Of a stretch of 13,667 nt of DNA, positions 1 to 6,161 are shown piece after piece. The translations under genes and the position numbers were made by a program. A model generated the notes under the pieces. It did not search any database. It saw only the letters and a list, made by a program, of their open reading frames with translations, and was not told the DNA's origin. The DNA comes from Campylobacterota bacterium (GTDB taxonomy: Bacteria; Campylobacterota; Campylobacteria; Campylobacterales; Sulfurovaceae). The stretch lies in contig QMKT01000031.1 in assembly GCA_003646505.1 (NCBI GenBank), forward strand, positions 1-13,667, written 5' to 3'. Numbering within the stretch: the stretch's first letter is position 1; the number at the start of each line of letters is the position of its first letter.

Positions 1-139
1 CACGGTTATTTTCAAAGAAAAGATAACCTATAATAACTAGTAAAACAAATACTGATGACAGATAAAGTGCTAAAAATCTAAAAAGAGATCTACGCTCATA
101 TGATGTTAAAACGATAACCTTCTCCTTTAATATTGTCAA
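1..139 (-). CDS. Sensor histidine kinase, N-terminal fragment (runs off window)
   Basis: An open minus-strand frame enters from the window edge and overlaps the 3' end of the response-regulator gene. From base 103 it reads SYERRSLFRFLALYLSS followed by a hydrophobic stretch ending in FFENNR: a short basic N-terminus and the first membrane helix. It resembles the start of the complete kinase at 10374-11519 (E-[RK]-[RK]-S-F-x-x-F-L-x-L-Y, then I-G-Y), so this is very likely the cognate kinase of the regulator beside it. The start is a problem. No ATG or GTG lies in this frame inside the window; only TTG codons at 137-139 and 152-154 are available. The expected ATGA overlap with the regulator stop (ATG at 97-99) is in another frame and hits TAG after nine codons. 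The end given here uses the inner TTG and is provisional. Confidence 0.6.
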   Translation of the reverse strand, partial: MTILKEKVIVLTSYERRSLFRFLALYLSSVFVLLVIIGYLFFENNR

Positions 140-749
140 AATATTCTTTTTCAAACATTTTTCTTAAATTTTTGATATAGGTACGAATAGTAGCGTGTGT
201 TGGAATATGTTCATCATCCCATACATTCTCGATGATCTCATCACATGAGATGATCTTTCCGCTATTACGTATAAAATATTCTAATACCCGTGCTTCTTTC
301 TGTCTCATTTCTATAACCTTATCTCCTAAAAAGATCTGATGTGCCTTGGGAATAAACTTCATCCCATCAAACTCTATCTCTTCTTGCAGACGGTAGATCT
401 TGACTATATGTTCTATGCGGGCATTCAGTTCTTCGAGTTCAAAAGGTTTTTTCAAGTAATCATCAGCACCAAGGTCAAAACCTTTTTTAAGATTATCAAT
501 GCCTGCGAGTGATGTAATATAAATAGCCGGTGTGGTATTGCCTATCTCACGTAAATAGCTAAGAATTTCAAAACCATCTATATTGGGAACATTGACATCA
601 AGCAGTAACATATCATACGTACTCACACCTATGGCATCCAGTGCTTTTTCACCATCAAAAAAACTCTCTACGGTATAGCCCTGATCTATAAGAAATTCTT
701 CAATTATTTCCTGCAATATCACATCATCTTCAAGCAACAATATCTTCAT
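96..749 (-). CDS. OmpR-family two-component response regulator
   Basis: A 217-residue regulator of usual OmpR/PhoB length. The receiver domain covers about residues 1-120, with the acidic pair D8/D9, phosphoacceptor D51 in LLLDVNVPNIDGFE, switch residue T79 (or S80) and K101 in KKPFELEEL. The C-terminal winged-helix DNA-binding domain covers about residues 125-217 and ends in the typical GEGYRFNII wing. It is expected to be phosphorylated by the membrane kinase encoded directly downstream, with which it overlaps, and then to bind promoter DNA in the cytoplasm. The start ATG at 747-749 has an AAGG-type ribosome site just upstream. It is a paralogue of the regulator at 11630-12283; both carry the receiver signature PFELEEL. 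The target genes and signal cannot be read from the sequence. Confidence 0.93.
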   Translation of the reverse strand: MKILLLEDDVILQEIIEEFLIDQGYTVESFFDGEKALDAIGVSTYDMLLLDVNVPNIDGFEILSYLREIGNTTPAIYITSLAGIDNLKKGFDLGADDYLKKPFELEELNARIEHIVKIYRLQEEIEFDGMKFIPKAHQIFLGDKVIEMRQKEARVLEYFIRNSGKIISCDEIIENVWDDEHIPTHATIRTYIKNLRKMFEKEYFDNIKGEGYRFNII

Positions 750-782
750 CTAAAACCTTTTTTGTAATCAATAAGATATTTT

Positions 783-824
783 AACATACACTTTGTGCAA
801 AGGAGTACACATAGTGTTTATGTT
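783..824. promoter_or_regulatory. Imperfect inverted repeat in divergent promoter region
   Basis: AACATACACT (783-792) pairs with AGTGTTTATGTT (813-824) apart from a two-base bulge. A second, inner dyad (TGTG/CACA) lies in the spacer. The right arm runs into the predicted -10 of the small lipoprotein gene and the left arm faces the regulator gene. It could be an operator for the divergent genes, perhaps autoregulated, or an RNA hairpin presenting the AAGGAG at 800-805. Inference only. Confidence 0.35.
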
Positions 825-843
825 AGAATACTCTCATGAATAA
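814..843 (+). other. Possible 9-codon upstream ORF overlapping the lipoprotein start
   Basis: GTG at 814 follows AGGAG (801-805) by eight bases, a good ribosome-site spacing. The frame gives MFMLEYSHE and stops with TAA at 841-843, just past the ATG of the lipoprotein gene (836), so the two overlap out of frame. This is the only good Shine-Dalgarno sequence here, and re-initiation from this stop could load ribosomes onto the lipoprotein start. The alternative is a leaderless lipoprotein mRNA. Nothing else supports expression. Confidence 0.3.
821..829 (+). promoter_or_regulatory. Extended -10 promoter for the small lipoprotein
   Basis: TGT-TAGAAT is an extended -10 element. The start point expected six to seven bases downstream falls at about 836, which is the A of the lipoprotein ATG, so a leaderless transcript is possible. 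No clear -35 is seen. Confidence 0.4.
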
Positions 844-991
844 ATTAACATTATATATAACCGTATTTTCAATTTTAATGTCGGGATGCACACAAGTTGT
901 TACAGCCCCAATTTCTATCGCAGGCAGTGTGGCTGGAGCGACTATTGATGTTGCAGGATCAGCGGTAAGTGCGGTCACACCGGGAGATTAA
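836..991 (+). CDS. Small (51-residue) lipoprotein
   Basis: The frame encodes 51 residues beginning MNKLTLYITVFSILMSGC, a compact signal peptide with a basic n-region and a lipobox (M-S-G-C, Leu before it) ending at C18. Lipidation and cleavage there would leave a mature peptide of only 34 residues, rich in Ala, Gly, Val and Ser, with an alternating G/A pattern (SIAGSVAGATIDVAGSAVSAV) and a PGD end. Residue +2 is Thr, so an outer-membrane location is expected by the usual sorting rule. The gene is divergent from the regulator at 96-749 and ends two bases before the convergent chorismate mutase. No Shine-Dalgarno sits directly before the ATG. It recalls tiny glycine-rich lipoproteins of unknown function common in Gram-negative genomes; I cannot assign a role. 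Confidence 0.72.
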   Translation: MNKLTLYITVFSILMSGCTQVVTAPISIAGSVAGATIDVAGSAVSAVTPGD

Positions 992-993
992 AT

Positions 994-1293
994 CTAGAAT
1001 CTCTGAGCATTCTTAAATTCAGAGATTTCATTTTCTACCATTTCATCTATCATTCGAACATAAAGATCGTTGATAAGATTTGGAGAGAGATCAAGTGAGA
1101 TAGCCTGTGCTCTTACATTTGAAATAATATCAGCTATTCTCTCTTCGGCTTTTACCTCCTCAACACTGGTTTTAAAATGTGCGATCTGTTTTATATAATC
1201 ATTTCTTTTTGCTATAAGCGCAACGATTTCGCTATCTACAACATCTATTTCAGCTCTCGCTTCATCCAGGGTACTACACTTTTTTATTGCCAT
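994..1293 (-). CDS. Chorismate mutase, stand-alone AroQ/PchB-like
   Basis: A 99-residue all-helical protein of the AroQ-class chorismate mutase fold. It would convert chorismate to prephenate, the branch step to phenylalanine and tyrosine, in the cytoplasm. Residues that match the active-site positions of the family are R13 (in EARAEID), R30 (in AKRNDYIKQI), K41 and the E51/R52 pair; these align with R14, R31 and K42 of the isochorismate-pyruvate lyase PchB. It has no prephenate dehydratase or DAHP synthase domain, unlike bifunctional P-proteins. No siderophore or salicylate genes lie nearby, so mutase activity is likelier than lyase. Start ATG 1291-1293 has a good AAGGAT ribosome site. Its stop is two bases from the end of the convergent lipoprotein gene. 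Confidence 0.82.
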   Translation of the reverse strand: MAIKKCSTLDEARAEIDVVDSEIVALIAKRNDYIKQIAHFKTSVEEVKAEERIADIISNVRAQAISLDLSPNLINDLYVRMIDEMVENEISEFKNAQRF

Positions 1294-1334
1294 TCTTTAT
1301 CCTTGCCTTTTGCTAATGATATATTATAGCCTAA

Positions 1335-2660
1335 ATGTTTTTGAAAAATATATTTAGCTATACTTCATGTATGAATTACAAAGATCACATGCTCTTTCCA
1401 CTTTTTGCATCTATGCTTCTTACTTCGCATCTCTTGTGTGCAGATACGCTATACGATCAAAATATTACAAAAACAAAAACAAAAGACTGGACCGTACTGC
1501 CTTATGCTTTTTCCAGTGATACCACAGGGCTTGCAGGAGGACTAAGCATCCTTATGTCAGGTGTATTCCAACCTCAGACAAGCTTCGTTGCCACAGTGTT
1601 TAGAGGAGAGAGCCAGGAAGTCATTATAGATGGTGAACAAAGAGAAAGAAGTTTTAAGGGAGGATTTTTTTATTTTTCAGACTATAAACTACCCTATACA
1701 GACCGAACATTTTTTTCAGTATATGGTCTAAAAAGTTATTTTCCTAAATCAAAGTATTACCTAGACGGGAGTAATAATTCAAACAAAAATGATGTATTTT
1801 TAAGCTCAGGAGAGTCCAACTTCTTAAATATGAAGTTTGAATATATCCTGCCTATCGGCTCGGGACTTGAAAACCCTCAAGGCTTATGTCAAGTTGAGAA
1901 TGGGTTTGTTGTGTGCAAGCGATCAAAAGGAGGAGGTAAACCTTTTGTTACGGGTCAAACATCTATAGGTATCAAAACCTTTTACCAAACTGACACGTTA
2001 GACCATATCAAAGACCTACCCGATTGGAGTACCAATGGTTTAAGGTTTCATATTACCCATGATAATACTGACTTCGATACCAATCCCTCAAGAGGATATC
2101 ATTTTCAAATGCAATACTCCAAAGATTTTGGTAAAGGCGACTCTACACAAAGTTGGGACTTCTTAGAATTTAAATACAACCAATACTATTCTCTTGATAC
2201 TTTTTCATTTACTAAGCAAAATGTACTGGCACTAAGTCTATGGACAGGGTACTCTTTTTCATGGAACGATAACGAAAATATTATAGGGTCACATCGCCCT
2301 CCTGTTTGGGAAGGAGCAAGACTTGGCGGATTTAATCGTATGAGAGGCTATGATAATAATCGATTCTCCGATAAAGCAGTCTTTTATGCTACAGCTGAAT
2401 ACAGAGCTATCCTTGACTATAACCCATTTAAAGGCAGTGATCTAGTCCCCGCAAAAGTAGATTGGTTTCAAGTCGTTGCTTTTGCTGAAGTGGGAAGAGT
2501 CCATAACCATTACAACTTTGATCTTTTAAATGATATGAAGTATGATGTAGGTCTTAGTTTGCGTGCCTTGGTCGAAGAAATACCTGTACGTATTGATGTG
2601 GGGTATGGAGAAGAAGGTGCCAATATGTGGGTGATGGTCCAACAACCCTTTGACTTTTAG
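1335..2660 (+). CDS. Omp85/BamA-TamA-type outer-membrane beta-barrel without POTRA domains
   Basis: Up to 441 residues. A signal peptide (hydrophobic core LFPLFASMLLTSHLLCA, cleavage before DTLYDQN) is followed directly by amphipathic, aromatic-rich beta strands and then the Omp85 signature LGGFNRMRGYDNNRF (about residues 331-345), whose R-G-Y matches the conserved lid-loop V/I-R-G-Y/F motif. The protein ends in FDF, a terminal aromatic typical of the beta-signal read by the BAM machinery. The 16-strand barrel size fits, but there is no room for POTRA repeats, unlike BamA or TamA. This is therefore a barrel-only member, often labelled surface antigen D15-like, with unknown cargo. The start is uncertain: ATG 1335 gives a long n-region, while in-frame ATG 1371 gives a tidier signal peptide (MNYKDHMLFP). 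Neither has a Shine-Dalgarno. Likely monocistronic. Confidence 0.85.
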   Translation: MFLKNIFSYTSCMNYKDHMLFPLFASMLLTSHLLCADTLYDQNITKTKTKDWTVLPYAFSSDTTGLAGGLSILMSGVFQPQTSFVATVFRGESQEVIIDGEQRERSFKGGFFYFSDYKLPYTDRTFFSVYGLKSYFPKSKYYLDGSNNSNKNDVFLSSGESNFLNMKFEYILPIGSGLENPQGLCQVENGFVVCKRSKGGGKPFVTGQTSIGIKTFYQTDTLDHIKDLPDWSTNGLRFHITHDNTDFDTNPSRGYHFQMQYSKDFGKGDSTQSWDFLEFKYNQYYSLDTFSFTKQNVLALSLWTGYSFSWNDNENIIGSHRPPVWEGARLGGFNRMRGYDNNRFSDKAVFYATAEYRAILDYNPFKGSDLVPAKVDWFQVVAFAEVGRVHNHYNFDLLNDMKYDVGLSLRALVEEIPVRIDVGYGEEGANMWVMVQQPFDF

Positions 2661-2676
2661 ATTGATAGTTATATTG

Positions 2677-2708
2677 CTCGTTCCTCCTCTCCTGAGGTGG
2701 AATGCATA
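2677..2708 (-). repeat. REP-like hairpin, inverted copy left of the RAYT gene
   Basis: On the minus strand it reads TATGCATTCCACC, a CTC-AGGA-GAG apex, then GGAGGAACGAG. The stem pairs CGTTCC (2679-2684) with GGAATG (2699-2704), has one T-T mismatch, then pairs CCTC with GAGG around a four-base loop. It matches the copies at 3442-3473 and 3478-3508 in reverse orientation. Flanking a RAYT gene with inverted palindromes is the known arrangement for REP elements. Confidence 0.75.
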
Positions 2709-2825
2709 TACAATATTGTAGCATAAGGAAAAAATCTATTTCCTACTATCGGCGGAGTTGAGTTTGGTAGTTTATTTTACTGGAGTGTAGGTTACGGAGA
2801 AACAAGGGTATCCAATATAAAGAAT

Positions 2826-2840
2826 ATGTCAATTTGACAT
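2826..2840. promoter_or_regulatory. Perfect 7-bp inverted repeat upstream of the RAYT promoter
   Basis: ATGTCAA, one T, TTGACAT: a perfect dyad 25 bases upstream of the RAYT extended -10. It is a plausible operator or a stalled hairpin. The embedded TTGACA is too far (29 bases) from the -10 to serve as its -35. Confidence 0.3.
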
Positions 2841-2865
2841 GAAATGAACTGCATAGATCAATAAC

Positions 2866-2874
2866 TGTTATACT
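2866..2874 (+). promoter_or_regulatory. Extended -10 promoter of the RAYT gene
   Basis: TGT-TATACT is an extended -10 placing transcription start near 2881, followed by an AAGG ribosome site (2885-2888) and GTG at 2896. The same nine bases occur upstream of the c-di-GMP enzyme (6119) and the riboswitch (12928). Confidence 0.55.
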
Positions 2875-2895
2875 CCCTACAAAAAAGGTAATACT

Positions 2896-3429
2896 GTGGG
2901 AAGAAGTAGATACAAGATATTTGAACCAACGCATCCACACTTTGTAACCTGTACAATACTGCATTGGTTACCCATATTTACACGAAAAGAAAGTGTACAA
3001 ATCATCATAGACTGTTTAAAATTCTTACAACAAAAAGATAACCTAAAGATTTACGCTTATGTCATACTAGAAAACCATTTACACATGGTAGTACAAAGTG
3101 ATGACCTACCTAAAACAATGGAGTCCTTTAAAAGATATACAGCAAATCAAATACTTAAATTACTAAAAGAAGGAAATGTCAAAACTTTACTAGAACAATT
3201 TAAGTTTTATAAAAAGGCTCATAAAATAGATAAAGCGTATCAGATATGGGAAGAAGGATATCAACCTAAACTCATGCAGTCAGATGCCATGATGACATCG
3301 AAGATAAAGTATATACATGAAAATCCTCTAAAGAGAGGTTATGTTGATGAAGCAGTCCATTGGAGATATAGCTCTGCTAGAGATTATAATGATATACAAG
3401 GATTGATTGGGGTTGAAAGGTTTTGGTAG
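2896..3429 (+). CDS. REP-associated tyrosine transposase (RAYT, Y1/HUH family)
   Basis: A 177-residue single-domain HUH nuclease of the Y1 transposase superfamily. It shows the family start GRSRYKIFEPTHPHFVT (about residues 2-18), the metal-binding HUH motif in ENHLHMVV (about residues 59-66), the YIHENPLKRGYV block (about 135-146) carrying the presumed nucleophilic tyrosine, and the C-terminal WRYSSARDY signature. Such enzymes nick single-stranded REP hairpins and spread them in trans; they are generally single-copy, domesticated genes. The frame is complete, so the enzyme may be active. It starts with GTG 2896 behind AAGG at seven bases. REP-like palindromes sit on both sides (2677-2708 inverted; 3442-3473 and 3478-3508 direct), which supports the assignment independently of the protein motifs. 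It lies between unrelated housekeeping genes, as expected of an inserted unit. Confidence 0.9.
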   Translation: MGRSRYKIFEPTHPHFVTCTILHWLPIFTRKESVQIIIDCLKFLQQKDNLKIYAYVILENHLHMVVQSDDLPKTMESFKRYTANQILKLLKEGNVKTLLEQFKFYKKAHKIDKAYQIWEEGYQPKLMQSDAMMTSKIKYIHENPLKRGYVDEAVHWRYSSARDYNDIQGLIGVERFW

Positions 3430-3441
3430 TTTAGCTGTGCG

Positions 3442-3473
3442 TATGCGTTCCACCAGAGGACTGGAGGAACGAG
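3442..3473 (+). repeat. REP-like hairpin, direct copy 1 right of the RAYT gene
   Basis: TATGCGTTCCACC, AG-AGGA-CT apex, GGAGGAACGAG. CGTTCC (3446-3451) pairs with GGAACG (3466-3471), an A-A mismatch follows, then CCAG pairs with CTGG around loop AGGA. Compared with the left copy, the apical stem changes from CCTC/GAGG to CCAG/CTGG with pairing kept while the loop stays AGGA. This covariation shows that the fold, not just the sequence, is selected. Confidence 0.75.
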
Positions 3474-3477
3474 TTTA

Positions 3478-3508
3478 ATGTTTCACACCTCGGGAGAGGA
3501 GGAACAAG
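3478..3508 (+). repeat. REP-like hairpin, direct copy 2 (degenerate) between RAYT and dnaK
   Basis: GTTTC (3480-3484) pairs with GGAAC (3501-3505); CCTC (3488-3491) pairs with GAGG (3496-3499) around loop GGGA. It shares GAGGAAC-AAG with the other copies but has a bulged lower stem. It lies 15 bases past the dnaK stop codon, so in the dnaK transcript it could act as a 3' stability hairpin, a known role of REP sequences. It has no U-run and is not an obvious terminator. Confidence 0.62.
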
Positions 3509-3522
3509 TGGGAACTAGAGTC

Positions 3523-5403
3523 TTACTCTACTTCCGCATCGATAACATCGTCATCATCTGCTTTTTTAGCACCTTGTGCTGCATCTGCTCCGCCTTGCTC
3601 TTTAGCATACATAGCTTCAGCTAATTTGTGTGACTTTTCAGTCAATACTTTTACTTTTTCTTCAATCTGCTCTTTTGTTGCAGAATCATCTTTAAGTGTA
3701 TCTTCTAAATCAGTAATAGCTGCTTCGATACCTTCTTTTTCTGTAGCATCAAAGTTTTCACCAAGATCAGTCAATGACTTTCTTGTTTGGTGAACCAATG
3801 CATCTGCCTGGTTTCTAGCTTCAACTACTTCTTTTCTTTTCTCATCTTCAGCTTTGTTTGCTTCAGCATCTTGAACCATTTTCTCTATCTCTTCATCAGA
3901 AAGTCCGCTCGAACCAGTGATCTTGATCTCTTGAGATTTACCTGTTCCTTTATCTGAAGCAGATACTGTCAGGATACCATTGGCATCAATGTCAAATGTC
4001 ACTTCGATCTGTGGTACACCACGTGGTGCTGCCGGGATGTCTCTAAGTTCGAACATACCAAGTGATTTATTATCTTTAGAGAACTCTCTCTCACCTTGAA
4101 GTACATGGATGCTTACAGCTGGTTGGTTATCTTCAGCTGTTGAGAATGTTTGTGACTTTTTAGCAGGAATCGTTGTTCCTTTTTCAATTACCTTCGTTGT
4201 TACTCCACCTAAAGTTTCGATACCAAGACTTAGTGGTGTTACATCAAGAAGTAATACATCTTTAACATCACCCGCAAGTACTCCACCTTGAATAGCAGCA
4301 CCAAGTGCAACCACTTCATCTGGATTTACAGATTTATTAAGCTCTTTACCAAAGAATTTTTTCATCTCTTCTTGAACCAATGGAATTCTTGTAGAACCAC
4401 CAACCATTACAATTTCGTTGATCTCGGAAGTACTAAGACCTGCATCTTTAAGTACACCTTGAACTGTTTTAATAGTAGAAGCAACAAGATCACCGATAAG
4501 TGATTCAAATTTCGCTCTGGTAATTTTTGTTACCAAGTGTTTTGGTCCAGTTGCATCCGCAGTAATAAACGGAAGGTTAATTTCTGTTTCAGTTGAAGAT
4601 GAAAGTTCTTTTTTTGCTGTTTCTGCTGCATCTTTAACACGTTGTAGTGCCATAACATCTGCTTTAACATCAATACCTGTCTCAGATTTGAACTCGTCTG
4701 CTACAAAGTCGATGATTTTGTTATCAAAGTCGTCACCACCAAGGAATGCATCTCCACCAGTAGCCATAACTTCAACCACGCCATCACCCGTTTCAAGTGC
4801 AGTAACATCAAATGTACCACCACCTAGATCGTAAACAACGATCTGCTCTGATTCTTTCTTATCAAGACCGTAAGCAAGTGCTGCTGATGTAGGCTCATTG
4901 ATGATTCTAAGTACGTTAAGTCCAGCAATTGTTCCTGCTTCTTTTGTTGCTTTTCTTTGTGCATCATTGAAGTATGCCGGTACAGTGACAACAGCGTCAG
5001 TGATCGTCTCACCAAGGTATGCTTCTGCATCTTCTTTCATCTTGATGAGTACTTTTGCAGAGATTTCCTGAGGTGTATATGTTTTACCAGCTACTTCGAT
5101 CGCACATGCACCTGAACGGTCTACAATGTGGTAAGGAAGTTTCGATTGTGCTTCTTTAGCCTTATCTTCACTCATCATAAGGCCCATGATTCTCTTAATA
5201 GAATAAATAGTTTTTTCCGGGTTTGTGATCGCTTGTCTTTTTGCAGACTCACCTACAAGGATCTCACCTTTGTCTGTAAATGCTACAATAGAAGGTGTTG
5301 TATTTTTACCCTCTTTGTTTGCAATGATCTTTGCTTCGCCATTTTCAAATACTGCCATTGCAGAGTTTGTTGTTCCTAAATCTATTCCTAATACTTTACT
5401 CAT
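3523..5403 (-). CDS. dnaK: Chaperone DnaK (Hsp70)
   Basis: A 626-residue full-length Hsp70 that folds and protects proteins in an ATP cycle with DnaJ and GrpE in the cytoplasm. The nucleotide-binding domain (1-382) shows the phosphate-1 loop GIDLGTTNS (6-14), catalytic K70, the [11 protein letters not shown] loop with T197, and [10 protein letters not shown] (332-341). The conserved hydrophobic linker VLLLDV spans 383-388. The substrate-binding beta domain (389-500) has the [10 protein letters not shown] start and the QGERE segment, followed by a helical lid and an acidic tail [11 protein letters not shown]. The ribosome site AAAGGAAA precedes ATG 5401-5403. It lies 30 bases downstream of grpE on the same strand, surely one operon. 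REP-like hairpins follow its stop. Confidence 0.99.
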   Translation of the reverse strand: MSKVLGIDLGTTNSAMAVFENGEAKIIANKEGKNTTPSIVAFTDKGEILVGESAKRQAITNPEKTIYSIKRIMGLMMSEDKAKEAQSKLPYHIVDRSGACAIEVAGKTYTPQEISAKVLIKMKEDAEAYLGETITDAVVTVPAYFNDAQRKATKEAGTIAGLNVLRIINEPTSAALAYGLDKKESEQIVVYDLGGGTFDVTALETGDGVVEVMATGGDAFLGGDDFDNKIIDFVADEFKSETGIDVKADVMALQRVKDAAETAKKELSSSTETEINLPFITADATGPKHLVTKITRAKFESLIGDLVASTIKTVQGVLKDAGLSTSEINEIVMVGGSTRIPLVQEEMKKFFGKELNKSVNPDEVVALGAAIQGGVLAGDVKDVLLLDVTPLSLGIETLGGVTTKVIEKGTTIPAKKSQTFSTAEDNQPAVSIHVLQGEREFSKDNKSLGMFELRDIPAAPRGVPQIEVTFDIDANGILTVSASDKGTGKSQEIKITGSSGLSDEEIEKMVQDAEANKAEDEKRKEVVEARNQADALVHQTRKSLTDLGENFDATEKEGIEAAITDLEDTLKDDSATKEQIEEKVKVLTEKSHKLAEAMYAKEQGGADAAQGAKKADDDDVIDAEVE

Positions 5404-5433
5404 ATTATTTCCTTTATATATCTATATTAATTT

Positions 5434-5979
5434 TTATTTGCAGGTACTTACCATCGCTGGACGTAAAATTCTATCCTTGATGGTATACCCTTTTTGCATC
5501 ACTTGAACCACATCACCCACTTCATGATCGTCACTTTCGACTTGCATGATAGCTTGATGGACTTCAGGGTCAAACTCACCTTCACATGACACTTCTTTAA
5601 TACTGTTTTTTTCAAGTATTTTTTTGAGTTGTTCAAAAGTAAGGTTCACACCTTCTTTCATGTTTGCCAGAACTTCCGAGCTGTCTTCTACGCTATTTTC
5701 CATAGAAGCCAATGCATTTTCAAAAGAATCCATCACTGCCAATATATCTTTAGCAAAACTTTCGTTTGCATAAGAGACAGCATTCATTTTATCTTTTTCC
5801 AAACGTCTTTTAGAATTTTCAAAATCAGCATGCGCTCTTAAGTATTTATCTTTATACTCTGCAGCTTCAGCTAGTGCACTTTCTAAAGGATCAACTTCAA
5901 CAGTCTCTTCTGTTTCAACTTGTTCTTCTGCAACTTCTTCAGTCTGAGACTCTTCAAGATTTTCATTTTCTTGACTCAT
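5434..5979 (-). CDS. grpE: Nucleotide exchange factor GrpE
   Basis: GrpE releases ADP from DnaK and so resets the chaperone cycle. The protein has a glutamate-rich, disordered N-terminus (about residues 3-32), a long coiled-coil helix including EYKDKYLRAHADFENSKRR, and the C-terminal beta domain with FDPEVHQAIMQVES, the family signature, ending VLQ-like GYTIKDRILRPAMVSTCK. I place the start at the ATG at 5977-5979 (181 residues, MSQENENLEE) because AAGGAGAT lies nine bases before it. The frame is open to an ATG at 6012, but that start has no ribosome site. It is first in the grpE-dnaK operon; hrcA, which precedes grpE in many relatives, is not here. Confidence 0.97.
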   Translation of the reverse strand: MSQENENLEESQTEEVAEEQVETEETVEVDPLESALAEAAEYKDKYLRAHADFENSKRRLEKDKMNAVSYANESFAKDILAVMDSFENALASMENSVEDSSEVLANMKEGVNLTFEQLKKILEKNSIKEVSCEGEFDPEVHQAIMQVESDDHEVGDVVQVMQKGYTIKDRILRPAMVSTCK

Positions 5980-6032
5980 ATACAGATCTCCTTCTTTGTA
6001 AATATTTTGCATTTATTACCATGCTTGAAAGC

Positions 6033-6062
6033 ATTATACAACATTGAGTGTATGTTTGTCAA
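6033..6062 (-). promoter_or_regulatory. Near-consensus sigma-70 promoter for grpE-dnaK
   Basis: On the minus strand TTGACA (6057-6062), an 18-base spacer and TATAAT (6033-6038) form an almost perfect vegetative promoter with start near 6026. The strength fits an abundant chaperone and implies that heat control, if present, comes from a repressor. Confidence 0.85.
6040..6056. promoter_or_regulatory. Candidate operator filling the grpE promoter spacer
   Basis: AACAT-N7-ATGTT lies wholly between the -35 and -10 of the grpE promoter, where a bound repressor would exclude RNA polymerase. It is neither CIRCE (TTAGCACTC-N9-GAGTGCTAA) nor the HspR HAIR element (CTTGAGT-N7-ACTCAAG), though its spacer holds GAGTG. 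Short arms; moderate-to-low certainty. Confidence 0.35.
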
Positions 6063-6067
6063 GTAGT

Positions 6068-6090
6068 AGTTTAGTGACTATGACTAAACT
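6068..6090. promoter_or_regulatory. 8-bp inverted repeat between divergent grpE and c-di-GMP enzyme promoters
   Basis: AGTTTAGT-N7-ACTAAACT is a perfect dyad with the spacing of a homodimeric regulator site. It begins five bases upstream of the grpE -35 and ends 28 bases before the -10 of the divergent gene, so one protein could act on both. Confidence 0.45.
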
Positions 6091-6118
6091 TATAAATTTA
6101 TCTTCATACAATATTTTA

Positions 6119-6127
6119 TGTTATACT
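6119..6127 (+). promoter_or_regulatory. Extended -10 promoter of the c-di-GMP enzyme gene
   Basis: TGT-TATACT, transcription start expected near 6134, followed by GGGAGA ribosome site and ATG 6162. It is identical to the -10 elements at 2866 and 12928. Confidence 0.55.
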
Positions 6128-6161
6128 TACTCAATACGCAAATATCTTAGGGAGATATAAT

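Noticed and set aside
2727..2834. Open plus-strand frame ending GGVEFGSLFYWSVGYGE... that looks like a barrel-strand remnant
   Set aside because: It has no start codon and only 35 codons; the resemblance to outer-membrane strands is too short to call a pseudogene.
2834..2874. TTGACA as -35 for the RAYT promoter
   Set aside because: The spacing to TATACT is 29 bases, far from 16-18; the hexamer is better explained as part of the 2826-2840 dyad.
2746..2964. 72-codon minus-strand frame overlapping the RAYT start
   Set aside because: It is antisense to the RAYT promoter and N-terminus, has no ribosome site and no recognisable protein features.
4109..5506. Several 60-93-codon plus-strand frames within dnaK
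   Set aside because: All are shadows of the highly conserved dnaK coding sequence, without ribosome sites.
6020..6065. CIRCE or HAIR element before grpE
   Set aside because: Only isolated half-site-like strings (GAGTG, CTTGA, TCAAG) occur, with wrong orientation or spacing.
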